Assembly (NCBI GenBank): GCA_013202925.1
Contig: JABMRA010000113.1
Coordinates: forward strand, 1-17,436
DNA: 17,436 nucleotides
Direction of reading: 5' to 3'
DNA from: Candidatus Omnitrophota bacterium
GTDB lineage: Bacteria; Omnitrophota; Gorgyraeia; Gorgyraeales; Gorgyraeaceae
A program made the translations under genes and the position numbers. Shown one piece after another: positions 1 to 6,911 of this stretch (position 1 is the stretch's first letter; every line of letters starts with the position of its first letter). The notes below the pieces were generated by a model. The model saw only the letters and a program-made list of their open reading frames with translations. It was not told the DNA's origin and searched no databases.

Positions 1-68
1 CGTTCGACTTGCATGCCTTATCCACGCCGCCAACGTTCGTGCTGAGGCAGAATCAAACTCTCCAAAAA
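1..68 (-). rRNA. rrs: 16S ribosomal RNA, 5' end (partial)
   Basis: The reverse complement holds the conserved 16S 5' start AGAGTTTGATTCTGCCTCAG at positions 61-42, then GAACGTTGGCGGC and GGCATGCAAGTCGAACG, and runs off the left edge after about 68 nt. The mature 5' end is set near 68 by analogy with E. coli, where AGAGTTTG begins at nucleotide 8. The GTGGATAAGGCATGC stretch is typical of PVC/Omnitrophota-type 16S genes rather than Proteobacteria or Firmicutes; that taxonomic reading is an inference from a very short piece. Helix 1 is odd: the universal GGCTCAG reads GCCTCAG. The gene is read away from tyrS on the same strand, behind its own promoter at 223-250. Confidence 0.95.
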
Positions 69-103
69 TATTGACATAACTCGAACCCGTTAGTTTGGCT
101 ATA

Positions 104-116
104 TTTACAAAGAGCG
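104..116 (-). promoter_or_regulatory. boxA-like rRNA antitermination site
   Basis: The minus strand reads CGCTCTTTGTAAA about 35 nt before the 16S start. It shares the GCTCTTT core with the E. coli rrn boxA (TGCTCTTTAACA), which recruits NusB-S10 and NusA to make RNA polymerase resist termination. It lies between the hairpin at 128-154 and the 16S 5' end, the boxB-boxA order of known rrn leaders. Only one short motif supports the call. Confidence 0.5.
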
Positions 117-127
117 AATAGAAACAA

Positions 128-154
128 AAATGGACATCGAGACGATGTCCATTT
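128..154 (-). terminator. Perfect 12-bp hairpin with T-rich tail in the rRNA leader
   Basis: Arms AAATGGACATCG and CGATGTCCATTT pair perfectly around a 3-nt loop. On the minus strand the second arm runs into TTTTTGTTTC, so the structure resembles an intrinsic terminator. It lies downstream of both tyrS and the rRNA promoter. It could therefore end read-through transcripts from rpsA-tyrS, act as an attenuator of rRNA initiation, or serve as a boxB-like stem next to boxA. The sequence alone does not decide between these. Confidence 0.6.
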
Positions 155-222
155 CACATCCTCCCCCATGATATATATAGGTTATATTATCAAGGAGAAA
201 TATACATTTTCGGTAATTTAAA

Positions 223-250
223 ATTATATCACAGGGCTGGTGTATGTCAA
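223..250 (-). promoter_or_regulatory. Consensus sigma-70-type promoter of the rRNA operon
   Basis: Minus-strand TTGACA (250-245), a 16-nt spacer, and TATAAT (228-223) are both perfect consensus hexamers. Transcription would start near position 216, giving a leader of about 150 nt before the 16S 5' end. The -35 box lies only 18 nt past the tyrS stop codon, with no terminator in between, so rpsA-tyrS transcription can run into it. Confidence 0.85.
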
Positions 251-268
251 GCAAAAATCTGAAAAAGT

Positions 269-1435
269 TTATGGCTTAAAGGCCACCTTCAAGAACCGCT
301 TTTTGCCTACCCTTATCCTGCATTCCCTGTCTGGCTCCAGTTTAAATTCATGGCCCTTTACTTTGGCCCCATTGACCTCTATAGCGCCCTGTTCAACCAG
401 ACGCCTGTAGTCACTCCTGCTGGAACATATTTTATCAGAGACCAAAAAATCGCAAAGAGTGGCTTTGAATGGCCTTGTCTCTAATTTTAACTCCGTAAAC
501 GGGTCTCTTTTTTGGAATTTGTTTTCAAAGTCTGCGCAGGCTGTCTTGGCTGAGTCTGCCCTGTGATATTGCTTAACTATAGTATATGCCAGTTTTTTCT
601 TTGCCTCCATGGGATGCAGTTTCTTCACTTCATCTAAATTCTCGTCTGTTAACAATTCGTAATACTGGAACATGAGTTCATCTGATATTGACATGAGTTT
701 TCCGAAAATCTCCTCGGGTTTCTCGTTTATACCTATATGATTACCAAAGGACTTTGACATCTTCTGCTGTCCGTCAAGCCCGATGAGAAGCGGCATCATT
801 ATAACAACCTGTTGCTCCTGAACATAATCCTTTTGCAGTTCGCGACCGAGAAGCAGATTGAACTTCTGATCAGTCCCGCCCAGCTCCACATCTGCCTTTA
901 AATAAACCGAGTCGTATGCCTGGAGAAGCGGATACATGAATTCGAGAAGGCTTATGTCTTTGCCGGATTTGTAACGCTCGTTAAAATCTGCCCTGGCAAG
1001 AAGCTGCGAAACAGTGCTGTGGGATGTAAGCTCCAGGGTGTCCTTTAGATTCATTGACCTGAGCCACTTGCTATTAAACACGACCTGTGTTTTTTTAGGG
1101 TCCAGTATCTTAAAGACCTGGTTTTTGTAGGTCTTTGCGTTTTCCTTTACTTCTTTTTCAGCAAGGCGTTTCCTGATTTCACTGCGGCCGGTCGGGTCAC
1201 CTATCATGCCTGTAAAGTCACCTATAAGAAACACCACCTTGTGGCCGAGGTCCTGGAAATGCCGCATCTTTCTCAAAAGCACTGTGTGGCCCAGGTGTAT
1301 GTCAGGCGCGCTCGGGTCAAACCCTGCCTTTACCACAAGCGGCCGGCCCTTTCCAAGCTTTGCCAAAAGCCCATTCTCGGAAATCACCTCAACTGTCCCG
1401 CGTCTAATTATATCTAACTGCTTTTTAGCATCCAT
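269..1435 (-). CDS. tyrS: Tyrosyl-tRNA synthetase
   Basis: Class I aminoacyl-tRNA synthetase that charges tRNA-Tyr in the cytoplasm. The 388-residue protein is full length. The ATP-binding HIGH-type motif reads HLGH at residues 47-50, the KMSKS loop is at 225-229, and the tyrosine pocket segment LLQAYDSVYL lies near 170-179. A C-terminal S4-like RNA-binding domain fills about 325-386 (GAIEVNGAKV). The ATG lies 3 nt after the rpsA stop codon, so the two genes are probably co-transcribed and translationally coupled. The next element downstream is the rRNA promoter. Recognition is firm; no missing key residues were seen. Confidence 0.97.
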   Translation of the reverse strand: MDAKKQLDIIRRGTVEVISENGLLAKLGKGRPLVVKAGFDPSAPDIHLGHTVLLRKMRHFQDLGHKVVFLIGDFTGMIGDPTGRSEIRKRLAEKEVKENAKTYKNQVFKILDPKKTQVVFNSKWLRSMNLKDTLELTSHSTVSQLLARADFNERYKSGKDISLLEFMYPLLQAYDSVYLKADVELGGTDQKFNLLLGRELQKDYVQEQQVVIMMPLLIGLDGQQKMSKSFGNHIGINEKPEEIFGKLMSISDELMFQYYELLTDENLDEVKKLHPMEAKKKLAYTIVKQYHRADSAKTACADFENKFQKRDPFTELKLETRPFKATLCDFLVSDKICSSRSDYRRLVEQGAIEVNGAKVKGHEFKLEPDRECRIRVGKKRFLKVAFKP

Positions 1436-1438
1436 TTT

Positions 1439-2998
1439 TTACTCTTTTTTCTTCAGGCTCAACCCGATCTTTCGCTCTGCCTCGTCCACCTTGATCACAA
1501 CAGCCTTTACCTTGTCCCCGACCTTATAATTATCCTCCAATTTTTGTGAGGGGTCAAGCTCGAGTTCAGATACATGCACCAGGCCCTCAAGGTCCTTGCC
1601 TATCCCGACAAAGAAACCAAAGGTCGTGATCTTTGTGATCTCGCCTTCGACCTCAGCGCCCAGGCTGTATTTTTTCATGATCTCAGGCCATGGGTCGGTT
1701 ATCAATTGCTTTATTCCCAGGGATATCCTCTGGGTGCCGGCGTCCACTGCAAGTATCATCACCTCTACCTTCTGGCCCTTCTTTAAGAATTCCTTTGGAT
1801 TATTTATCTTCCTGGTCCAGGACATATCGCTGACATGCACAAAACCCTCTATGCGGCCTTCTATCTCTACAAAGGCGCCGTAGTCAGTCAGGTTCCTGAC
1901 CTTGCCCTCGGCTTTTGTGCCGGGCTGAAATTTTTCTTTTATATCGAGCCACGGATTCGCCTCTATCTGCTTTATGCCGAGAGATATCTTCTGGGCGTCT
2001 TTATCCATGCTCAAAACTATGGCCTCTACGATATCGCCGATCGCGAGTACGTCCGCGGGGTTATTGACCCTGGTTGTCCAGGAAAGTTCTGAAACATGCA
2101 CCAGTCCCTCGATCCCCTTTTCTAATTCCACGAATGCGCCGTACGGCATGATATTCACGACCTTACCTTTGATCTTTGACTCAACAGGATATTTATCTCC
2201 AACACCCTTCCACGGGCTCTCTGTCTTTTGTTTAAGGCCGAGGGACACCTTCGTGCTGTTTTTGTCAAAATTCAGAATCATCACCTCTATCGTATCTCCT
2301 ATGGCCACTACCTCGCTGGGATGCGAGATCCTGCCCCAGCTCATGTCTGTAATATGCAAAAGTCCGTCTATGCCGCCGAGGTCCACGAATGCACCAAAGT
2401 CTGTTATGTTTTTGACCAGACCCTTGCGCAGTTCCCCGACCTTAAGCTCATCTATCAGCTTGCTCCTGGTGGCATCTCTGTCCTTCATTATGGCGTCTTT
2501 TCTAGAAAGCACGATGTTCTTTCTCAGCTTGTTCATCTTTACTATCTTAAACTTCAGGGTCTGACCCATCAACTGGTTGACATTTCCAAAACCCTTCAAG
2601 GCAACCAGCGACGCTGGTAAAAACGCCTCCATGCCGACATCCACCATCAATCCGCCCTTGACCTTGCGCAGGACCTTGCCTTCTATAAAATCACCCTCCT
2701 TACATTGATTCACAATCCTGTTCCAGCCCTGTGCGCGCTCTGCCTTCTTTTTGGAGACGACGATCATGCCGTCCTCGTTTTCCTTGGACTCTACCAGCAC
2801 TTCAAATTCATCGCCCATCTGCACGCCTGAGAGGTCTTTGAATTCCGATGTTGATATTAGCCCCTCTGATTTATACCCAAGGTCGATATAGATGTCTTTC
2901 TTTCCGATGGCTACGACCTTGCCTTTTACTATATCGCCCTCACCTAATCTGCGAAACGTTTTCGCATACGCCGCCTCTAAGTCAAATTTCTCTGTCAT
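1439..2998 (-). CDS. rpsA: 30S ribosomal protein S1, six S1 domains
   Basis: RNA-binding protein of the small ribosomal subunit that helps capture and unfold mRNA. It has 519 residues and six S1 (OB-fold) repeats at roughly 19-85, 101-165, 186-253, 270-340, 357-427 and 444-517. The last four are most canonical, with DFGAFVDLGGIDGLLHITDMSW-like cores; the first two are more divergent, as in other S1 proteins, where they dock on the ribosome. The ATG at 2998 is chosen over a GTG at 3019 because AAAGGAG, an excellent ribosome binding site, lies just before the ATG and inside the GTG extension. A 31-nt palindrome sits 28 nt upstream. ispH precedes it, an arrangement common in bacteria. Confidence 0.96.
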   Translation of the reverse strand: MTEKFDLEAAYAKTFRRLGEGDIVKGKVVAIGKKDIYIDLGYKSEGLISTSEFKDLSGVQMGDEFEVLVESKENEDGMIVVSKKKAERAQGWNRIVNQCKEGDFIEGKVLRKVKGGLMVDVGMEAFLPASLVALKGFGNVNQLMGQTLKFKIVKMNKLRKNIVLSRKDAIMKDRDATRSKLIDELKVGELRKGLVKNITDFGAFVDLGGIDGLLHITDMSWGRISHPSEVVAIGDTIEVMILNFDKNSTKVSLGLKQKTESPWKGVGDKYPVESKIKGKVVNIMPYGAFVELEKGIEGLVHVSELSWTTRVNNPADVLAIGDIVEAIVLSMDKDAQKISLGIKQIEANPWLDIKEKFQPGTKAEGKVRNLTDYGAFVEIEGRIEGFVHVSDMSWTRKINNPKEFLKKGQKVEVMILAVDAGTQRISLGIKQLITDPWPEIMKKYSLGAEVEGEITKITTFGFFVGIGKDLEGLVHVSELELDPSQKLEDNYKVGDKVKAVVIKVDEAERKIGLSLKKKE

Positions 2999-3026
2999 GG
3001 TCCTGATTTCTCCTTTCACTCCAGGG

Positions 3027-3057
3027 TTTACATTTTTGACAATGTTAAAAACGTAAA
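3027..3057. repeat. 31-nt imperfect palindrome upstream of rpsA (copy 1)
   Basis: Plus-strand arms TTTACATTTTTGACA (3027-3041) and TGTTAAAAACGTAAA (3043-3057) flank a single central A; 13 of 15 positions pair, one further is a G-T wobble. It fills the ispH-rpsA gap, ending 28 nt before the rpsA ATG. Read on the minus strand it matches the perfect palindrome at 17390-17420 at 27 of 31 positions. It could be an operator, a transcript hairpin or a dispersed extragenic repeat. Confidence 0.8.
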
Positions 3058-3064
3058 GCGTGAA

Positions 3065-3862
3065 TTATCTTATTTTTTGTACTACCCTTTTTACTGTTGA
3101 ATCCGGGGTCGAGGTACCGCTCACCACCCCGGCACACTTTTTACTGACAAACCAACCTTTTTTTAAGTCAGTCTTGGTCTCAACATGATAACTATCCACC
3201 CCGCTTTCTTTGCAAATGTCGAATAGCCTTCTGGTGTTGGCGCTGTTTCTGCCGCCGACGACCACCATCACATCGCATTCATTCAAAAGTCCGCGAGTCA
3301 ATATTTGTCTCTCGGCCGTATCATTGCATATAGTATTAAAAATCCTTACTTCGCTGAAATCGTTTTTCAGGACCTCTGAGATACCTTTAATATAGTTGGC
3401 CCTGCTCTGCGTGGTCTGTGACACGATCCCTATTTTCCTGCTCTTCGTGTCTTTTCCTGCAACACTCAAGAGCGTCCTTACCTCAGGATGCTCCTTGTCG
3501 CCTATCACGACCACTCTGTAGCCCCTTGCCTTCAGGTCCTTGACTATATCATGGGCATGTTTTACAAAAGGGCACGTGGCGTCTACTATTTTAATCTTCT
3601 TTTTTTTCAATCTATCGATCACGTCTATCGGCGCGCCGTGCGAAGATATGACAACAGCGCCCTTGTTTATTTTTCTTATGTCTCGTAAGACCCTAAGCCC
3701 TTTTTTTGAAAGATCGCTGACTACCTGAGGATTGTGTATAATAGGGTTCAAAGAATAAATATTGCCTTTGCCCTTTGAGCGCCAGAGTGTCTCCTCAGCT
3801 ATCTTTATCGCGCGTTTTACGCCAAAACAAAAACCTGAATGACTGGCTATTTTAACTCGCAT
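3065..3862 (-). CDS. ispH: 4-hydroxy-3-methylbut-2-enyl diphosphate reductase (LytB)
   Basis: Last enzyme of the MEP isoprenoid pathway, converting HMBPP to IPP and DMAPP with a [4Fe-4S] cluster. All three cluster cysteines are present: C12 (GFCFGV), C97 (DATCPFV) and C179 (NTICNDTAERQ). Substrate-binding histidines sit in IIHNP (H43), SSHG (H75) and EHPEV (H125), with the catalytic glutamate E127 in the same motif. The C-terminal SGTSTPD motif closes the active site. At 265 residues it is at the short end for the family but complete. The ATG overlaps the end of a short in-frame remnant that follows tyrA. It pairs functionally with ispG at the other end of the window. Confidence 0.96.
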   Translation of the reverse strand: MRVKIASHSGFCFGVKRAIKIAEETLWRSKGKGNIYSLNPIIHNPQVVSDLSKKGLRVLRDIRKINKGAVVISSHGAPIDVIDRLKKKKIKIVDATCPFVKHAHDIVKDLKARGYRVVVIGDKEHPEVRTLLSVAGKDTKSRKIGIVSQTTQSRANYIKGISEVLKNDFSEVRIFNTICNDTAERQILTRGLLNECDVMVVVGGRNSANTRRLFDICKESGVDSYHVETKTDLKKGWFVSKKCAGVVSGTSTPDSTVKRVVQKIR

Positions 3863-3908
3863 GTTTCTTCAGCTCGGCTATCGCTGCCAAGACCTGCTCG
3901 GCAATGCA
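3852..3908 (-). pseudogene. Possible C-terminal remnant of a lost gene between tyrA and ispH
   Basis: Directly after the tyrA TAA, in the same frame, 18 codons read CIAEQVLAAIAELKKHAS and stop at a TAA overlapping the ispH start. The peptide looks like an amphipathic helix tail, as at the C-termini of cytidylate kinase or acyltransferase proteins. In many bacteria aroA, cmk and sometimes plsC sit exactly between tyrA and ispH-rpsA, and all are missing here. The run is short enough to be chance, so this is a hypothesis. A different reading frame offers a 20-codon ATG ORF overlapping the tyrA stop (TAATG) that resembles nothing I know. Confidence 0.25.
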
Positions 3909-4742
3909 TTAGAGAGAATCCCTGAGGACCTTTGCCTTTTTAAATAATCTCAGGAGTTCTGAGCTACTGCCTTTTTTTAATGCTGCCTCTATCTTTGACA
4001 GTTCCTTCTTTAATATTCTTATATCCGCGGCTATATTTTTTTTATTTGTAATAAATATATCCTTCCACAATTCAGGGCTTCCGGCAGCGATCCTAGTAGT
4101 ATCCTTGAACCCTCCTGCTGCCAGGCGCAGATCTTCTTTTCTGCTGGCATTTGAAAGGGCCACACTAACTGCATGGGGAAGATGACTTAATCTTGAAACG
4201 CATTTATCGTGTTTCTCAGGACTCATGACTTCCACCTTCATGCCCAGGGCCCTCCAGAATCTTTTTACCTTGCCAAGTGCCTTTTTGTCTGTGCGCCTGG
4301 TCTTTGTTAGAATGCAATATGCGCCTTTAAACAAATCGCGTCTCGCGTAAATAACGCCTGAGAGTTCAGAGCCAGCCAGAGGATGGGTTCCCACGAAATC
4401 CACACTGCCGGACAAAACCGACTCGATATTTTTTACAATCTCGTTCTTTGTGCTTCCTGCGTCTATTACGATCGCGCCTTTTTTCAAGGCAGGCGCAATA
4501 TGCCCTGCCAGATCCATGATCTTTAAAACTGGCACGGTCAGGATAATAAGGTCTGAATCCTCTACCCCCTTCTTTAAATCCAGTGTTACTGAATCCACTG
4601 CCCCTATAGACAGGGCCCTGAGGATAGTGGTGCGTCTGCGGGAAACACCTATGACCTTTCTTGCAAGGCGTTTGTGTTTTATTGCAAGCCCCAGCGAACC
4701 ACCTATTAAGCCAAGACCGATTATCGTTATACGTTTGAACAT
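3909..4742 (-). CDS. tyrA: Prephenate (or arogenate) dehydrogenase
   Basis: NAD(P)-dependent oxidative decarboxylation of prephenate to 4-hydroxyphenylpyruvate, or of arogenate to tyrosine. The 277-residue protein has an N-terminal Rossmann fold (GLGLIGGSLG, residues 9-18), the catalytic GTHPLAGSE motif with H120, and the helical dimerisation domain with SHLPH (186-190) and GGFKDTTRIA. There is no fused chorismate mutase and no C-terminal ACT domain. The residues after the second beta strand are GVSRR (32-36), with no acidic residue, which favours NADP+ over NAD+. The ATG lies 4 nt after the aroF stop, with AGGGAG inside the aroF end as ribosome binding site. Confidence 0.94.
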   Translation of the reverse strand: MFKRITIIGLGLIGGSLGLAIKHKRLARKVIGVSRRRTTILRALSIGAVDSVTLDLKKGVEDSDLIILTVPVLKIMDLAGHIAPALKKGAIVIDAGSTKNEIVKNIESVLSGSVDFVGTHPLAGSELSGVIYARRDLFKGAYCILTKTRRTDKKALGKVKRFWRALGMKVEVMSPEKHDKCVSRLSHLPHAVSVALSNASRKEDLRLAAGGFKDTTRIAAGSPELWKDIFITNKKNIAADIRILKKELSKIEAALKKGSSSELLRLFKKAKVLRDSL

Positions 4743-4746
4743 AATC

Positions 4747-5760
4747 CTACAGCTCCCTGCCTACTGCCTTTGCCACAGGAGCTAATGCCTCCATCATTTC
4801 CTTAAACTTATCCGGTACCAGCGACTGCGCGCCGTCAGAATACGCATCCTCAGGACTGTGGTGCACCTCTACAATCAACCCGTCCGCGCCTGCTGCAATA
4901 GCTGCCCTCGACATAGAACTGACAAGTTCCCATTTTCCAGTACCATGACTCGGATCTACTATAACAGGAAGGTGGCTCATCTTCTTGATAAGCGGCACCG
5001 CGTTTAAGTCCAGCGTAAACCTTGTGGAATCCTCAAACGTCCTTATGCCCCTTTCGCAAAGCATGCAATTGAAATTCCCGTTTGCAAGCACGTATTCGGC
5101 TGACATCAGGAGTTCCTTTACAGTGGCCGAGATCCCCCTCTTTAAAAGCACCGGCTTTTTGGAAAGGCCCACCTCCTTCAATAAATTAAAATTCTGCATA
5201 TTCCTTGCGCCTACCTGAAGGATGTCAGCGTATTCTTCGATCAGCGGTATGTCCCTGATGTCCATGACCTCTGTTACTATCTTCAAGCCAGTCGCCTCTT
5301 TTACTTCCTTTAAATACTTAAGGCCTTCCTCTCCCAATCCCTGAAAACTGTACGGTGAGGTCCTGGGTTTAAACGCGCCGCCTCTCAGTATGGTTGCGCC
5401 TGATTTTTTAACAGCCTTGCCTATCTTCATGAGCCCTTTTAGATCCTCAACAGAACACGGGCCTGCCATTACTGCTATCTTCTTTCCCCCGATCCTTACA
5501 CCGTCAACATCTACAACAGTGCTCTTGCCTCTGAATTCCCTCGACACCAGCTTGTACGGCTTGAGGATCGGCATTACCTTTTCAACGCCAGGAAATGCCT
5601 CCAGCGGCCGCATGCGCAACACATCCTCTTCGCCGATCACGCCTATAATGGTGCGCTCAACGCCCCTCGACACCATGGCCTTCAGGCCAAGCTTCTTGAC
5701 CTTGGTAATTATATGGTCTATGTCCTTTTTCGTTGCATCAGGCCGCAATACTATTATCAT
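4747..5760 (-). CDS. aroF: 3-deoxy-7-phosphoheptulonate (DAHP) synthase, type I-beta with regulatory N-domain
   Basis: First enzyme of the shikimate pathway, condensing phosphoenolpyruvate with erythrose 4-phosphate. The 337-residue protein resembles the Thermotoga maritima enzyme: a ferredoxin-like domain at residues 1-67, then a TIM barrel. The metal ligands expected for that enzyme are present at C102 (AGPCS), H272 (DPSHGTGK), E298 and D309. The substrate phosphate motif RGGAFKPRTSPYSFQG spans 126-141. In the Thermotoga enzyme the N-domain mediates Phe/Tyr feedback inhibition, so end-product control is likely here too. The ATG overlaps the hisC stop in an ATGA, which indicates translational coupling. 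Confidence 0.96.
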   Translation of the reverse strand: MIIVLRPDATKKDIDHIITKVKKLGLKAMVSRGVERTIIGVIGEEDVLRMRPLEAFPGVEKVMPILKPYKLVSREFRGKSTVVDVDGVRIGGKKIAVMAGPCSVEDLKGLMKIGKAVKKSGATILRGGAFKPRTSPYSFQGLGEEGLKYLKEVKEATGLKIVTEVMDIRDIPLIEEYADILQVGARNMQNFNLLKEVGLSKKPVLLKRGISATVKELLMSAEYVLANGNFNCMLCERGIRTFEDSTRFTLDLNAVPLIKKMSHLPVIVDPSHGTGKWELVSSMSRAAIAAGADGLIVEVHHSPEDAYSDGAQSLVPDKFKEMMEALAPVAKAVGREL

Positions 5761-6836
5761 ATTCCCGCCTTCTTTAACTCTTTGATGAAGCGCTTGTTTT
5801 CCTTTTCCATGCCCACTGTCACGCGTATAAAGGTATCAAGCCCCCACGCCTTCATATTCCTTACGATCACGCCCTTCTTCAGGAGTTTTCTGCACATCTG
5901 GCCGGCATCCTTGCCGACCTCGAATAGCACAAAATTGGTAACGCTGGGCACGTACCTCAGTCCCAGCTTCTTGAACTCTGAGTAAAAAAACCTTTTTCCC
6001 TGCTGCGTCATCTTCTTTGTCTTTGATAAAAACTTTTTATCCTTTAATGCCGCGAGCGCTCCTACCTGCGCGATTGAGTTTACATTGAACGGCTCTCTCA
6101 CAGACTCCATGTATCTCGCTATCCCGGGACTTGAAACAGCATAACCTACCCTTAGCCCCGCAAGGCCGTATGATTTTGAAAAACTCCTCGTCACGATCAC
6201 ATTGTTCTTTGAGATGTAATCGAGCCCACTGGGATAGTCTCTTTCCTCGACATAATCAAAATATGCCTCGTCTATAAAAACCAGGGTCTCGCCGGGAAGG
6301 CCCTTGAGAAATTTTTCCAATTCATACCTTGTAACGTATGTGCTGTTCGGATTGTCGGGATTGGCAATGAAGACCAGTTTCGTATTCTTCGTTATCGCGG
6401 CCCTCATCGCATTCAGGTCGTATTTGAAATACCTGGTCGGGACCTTTTTTATCCTTGCGCCCTGGACCGCGCTAGCTATCTCGTATATCAAAAACGTAGG
6501 CGTGGCCACGACCACTTCATCGCCTTCATTCACAAATGCGCGAAGGGCGAGGATGATCAGCTCGTCCGAGCCATTGCCGAATACAAGCTGTTCCGGTTTC
6601 ACCTTCAATTTCTTTGCAAGGGCCTGCCGCAGATAAAAACACCCGCCCTCTGGATACCTGTTTATATCCGCAAGATATTTCTTTATCGCAGCTACTGCCC
6701 TTGGAGAAGGCCCGAACGGGTTTTCATTGGATGCCATCTTTATAACATCCTTCAGGCCCAGTTCCCTTTTCACCTCTTCAATGGGCTTGCCTGGCTGATA
6801 AGGTTTAATGTTGAGTATTGACTTTCGTGGAAGCAT
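5757..6836 (-). CDS. hisC: Histidinol-phosphate aminotransferase family protein, likely aromatic aminotransferase
   Basis: Fold-type I PLP aminotransferase of the HisC family, 359 residues. Motifs seen are ASNENPFGPSP (35-45), the NPDNPNS cofactor motif (159-165), DEAYFDY (189-195), and the PLP lysine K221 in RSFSKSYGLAGLRVGY. By sequence it is HisC-like. By position, between pheA and aroF-tyrA with no other his genes, it probably supplies the transamination step of Phe and Tyr synthesis, perhaps as well as histidine; the Bacillus subtilis HisC is known to do both. No clear ribosome binding site precedes the ATG; a hairpin made of heptamer repeats occupies the short leader. The last four nucleotides overlap aroF. 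Confidence 0.93.
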   Translation of the reverse strand: MLPRKSILNIKPYQPGKPIEEVKRELGLKDVIKMASNENPFGPSPRAVAAIKKYLADINRYPEGGCFYLRQALAKKLKVKPEQLVFGNGSDELIILALRAFVNEGDEVVVATPTFLIYEIASAVQGARIKKVPTRYFKYDLNAMRAAITKNTKLVFIANPDNPNSTYVTRYELEKFLKGLPGETLVFIDEAYFDYVEERDYPSGLDYISKNNVIVTRSFSKSYGLAGLRVGYAVSSPGIARYMESVREPFNVNSIAQVGALAALKDKKFLSKTKKMTQQGKRFFYSEFKKLGLRYVPSVTNFVLFEVGKDAGQMCRKLLKKGVIVRNMKAWGLDTFIRVTVGMEKENKRFIKELKKAGI

Positions 6837-6853
6837 ATTTTACTAGCGTAGAA

Positions 6854-6911
6854 CGGATAGCGGATAGAAAAAAGTTTTACTAAACGCTATACGCTAACCG
6901 CTATCCTCTAG
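6854..6911. repeat. Heptamer tandem repeats in inverted orientation at the pheA-hisC junction
   Basis: On the plus strand CGGATAG occurs twice in tandem (6854-6867), followed after 16 nt by four related heptamers in the opposite sense: ACGCTAT, ACGCTAA, CCGCTAT, CCTCTAG (6884-6911). The segments 6855-6867 and 6894-6906 are complementary at 12 of 13 positions, so the pheA-hisC junction can fold into a hairpin. The tract contains the pheA stop codon. It is the only non-coding example of the 7-nt-period repeats seen in ispG and proS. Confidence 0.8.

Noticed and set aside
79..98. tRNA gene in the rRNA leader
   Set aside because: GGGTTCGAGTTAT resembles a T-loop, but there is no acceptor stem, D-arm or anticodon arm around it.
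71..106. Plus-strand promoter starting with TTGACA at 71-76
   Set aside because: The nearest -10-like TATATT is 23 nt away and no plus-strand gene follows; the position is inside the 16S leader.
2999..3019. GTG start at 3019 for rpsA
   Set aside because: The extension contains the AAAGGAG ribosome binding site of the ATG at 2998, so it is leader sequence.
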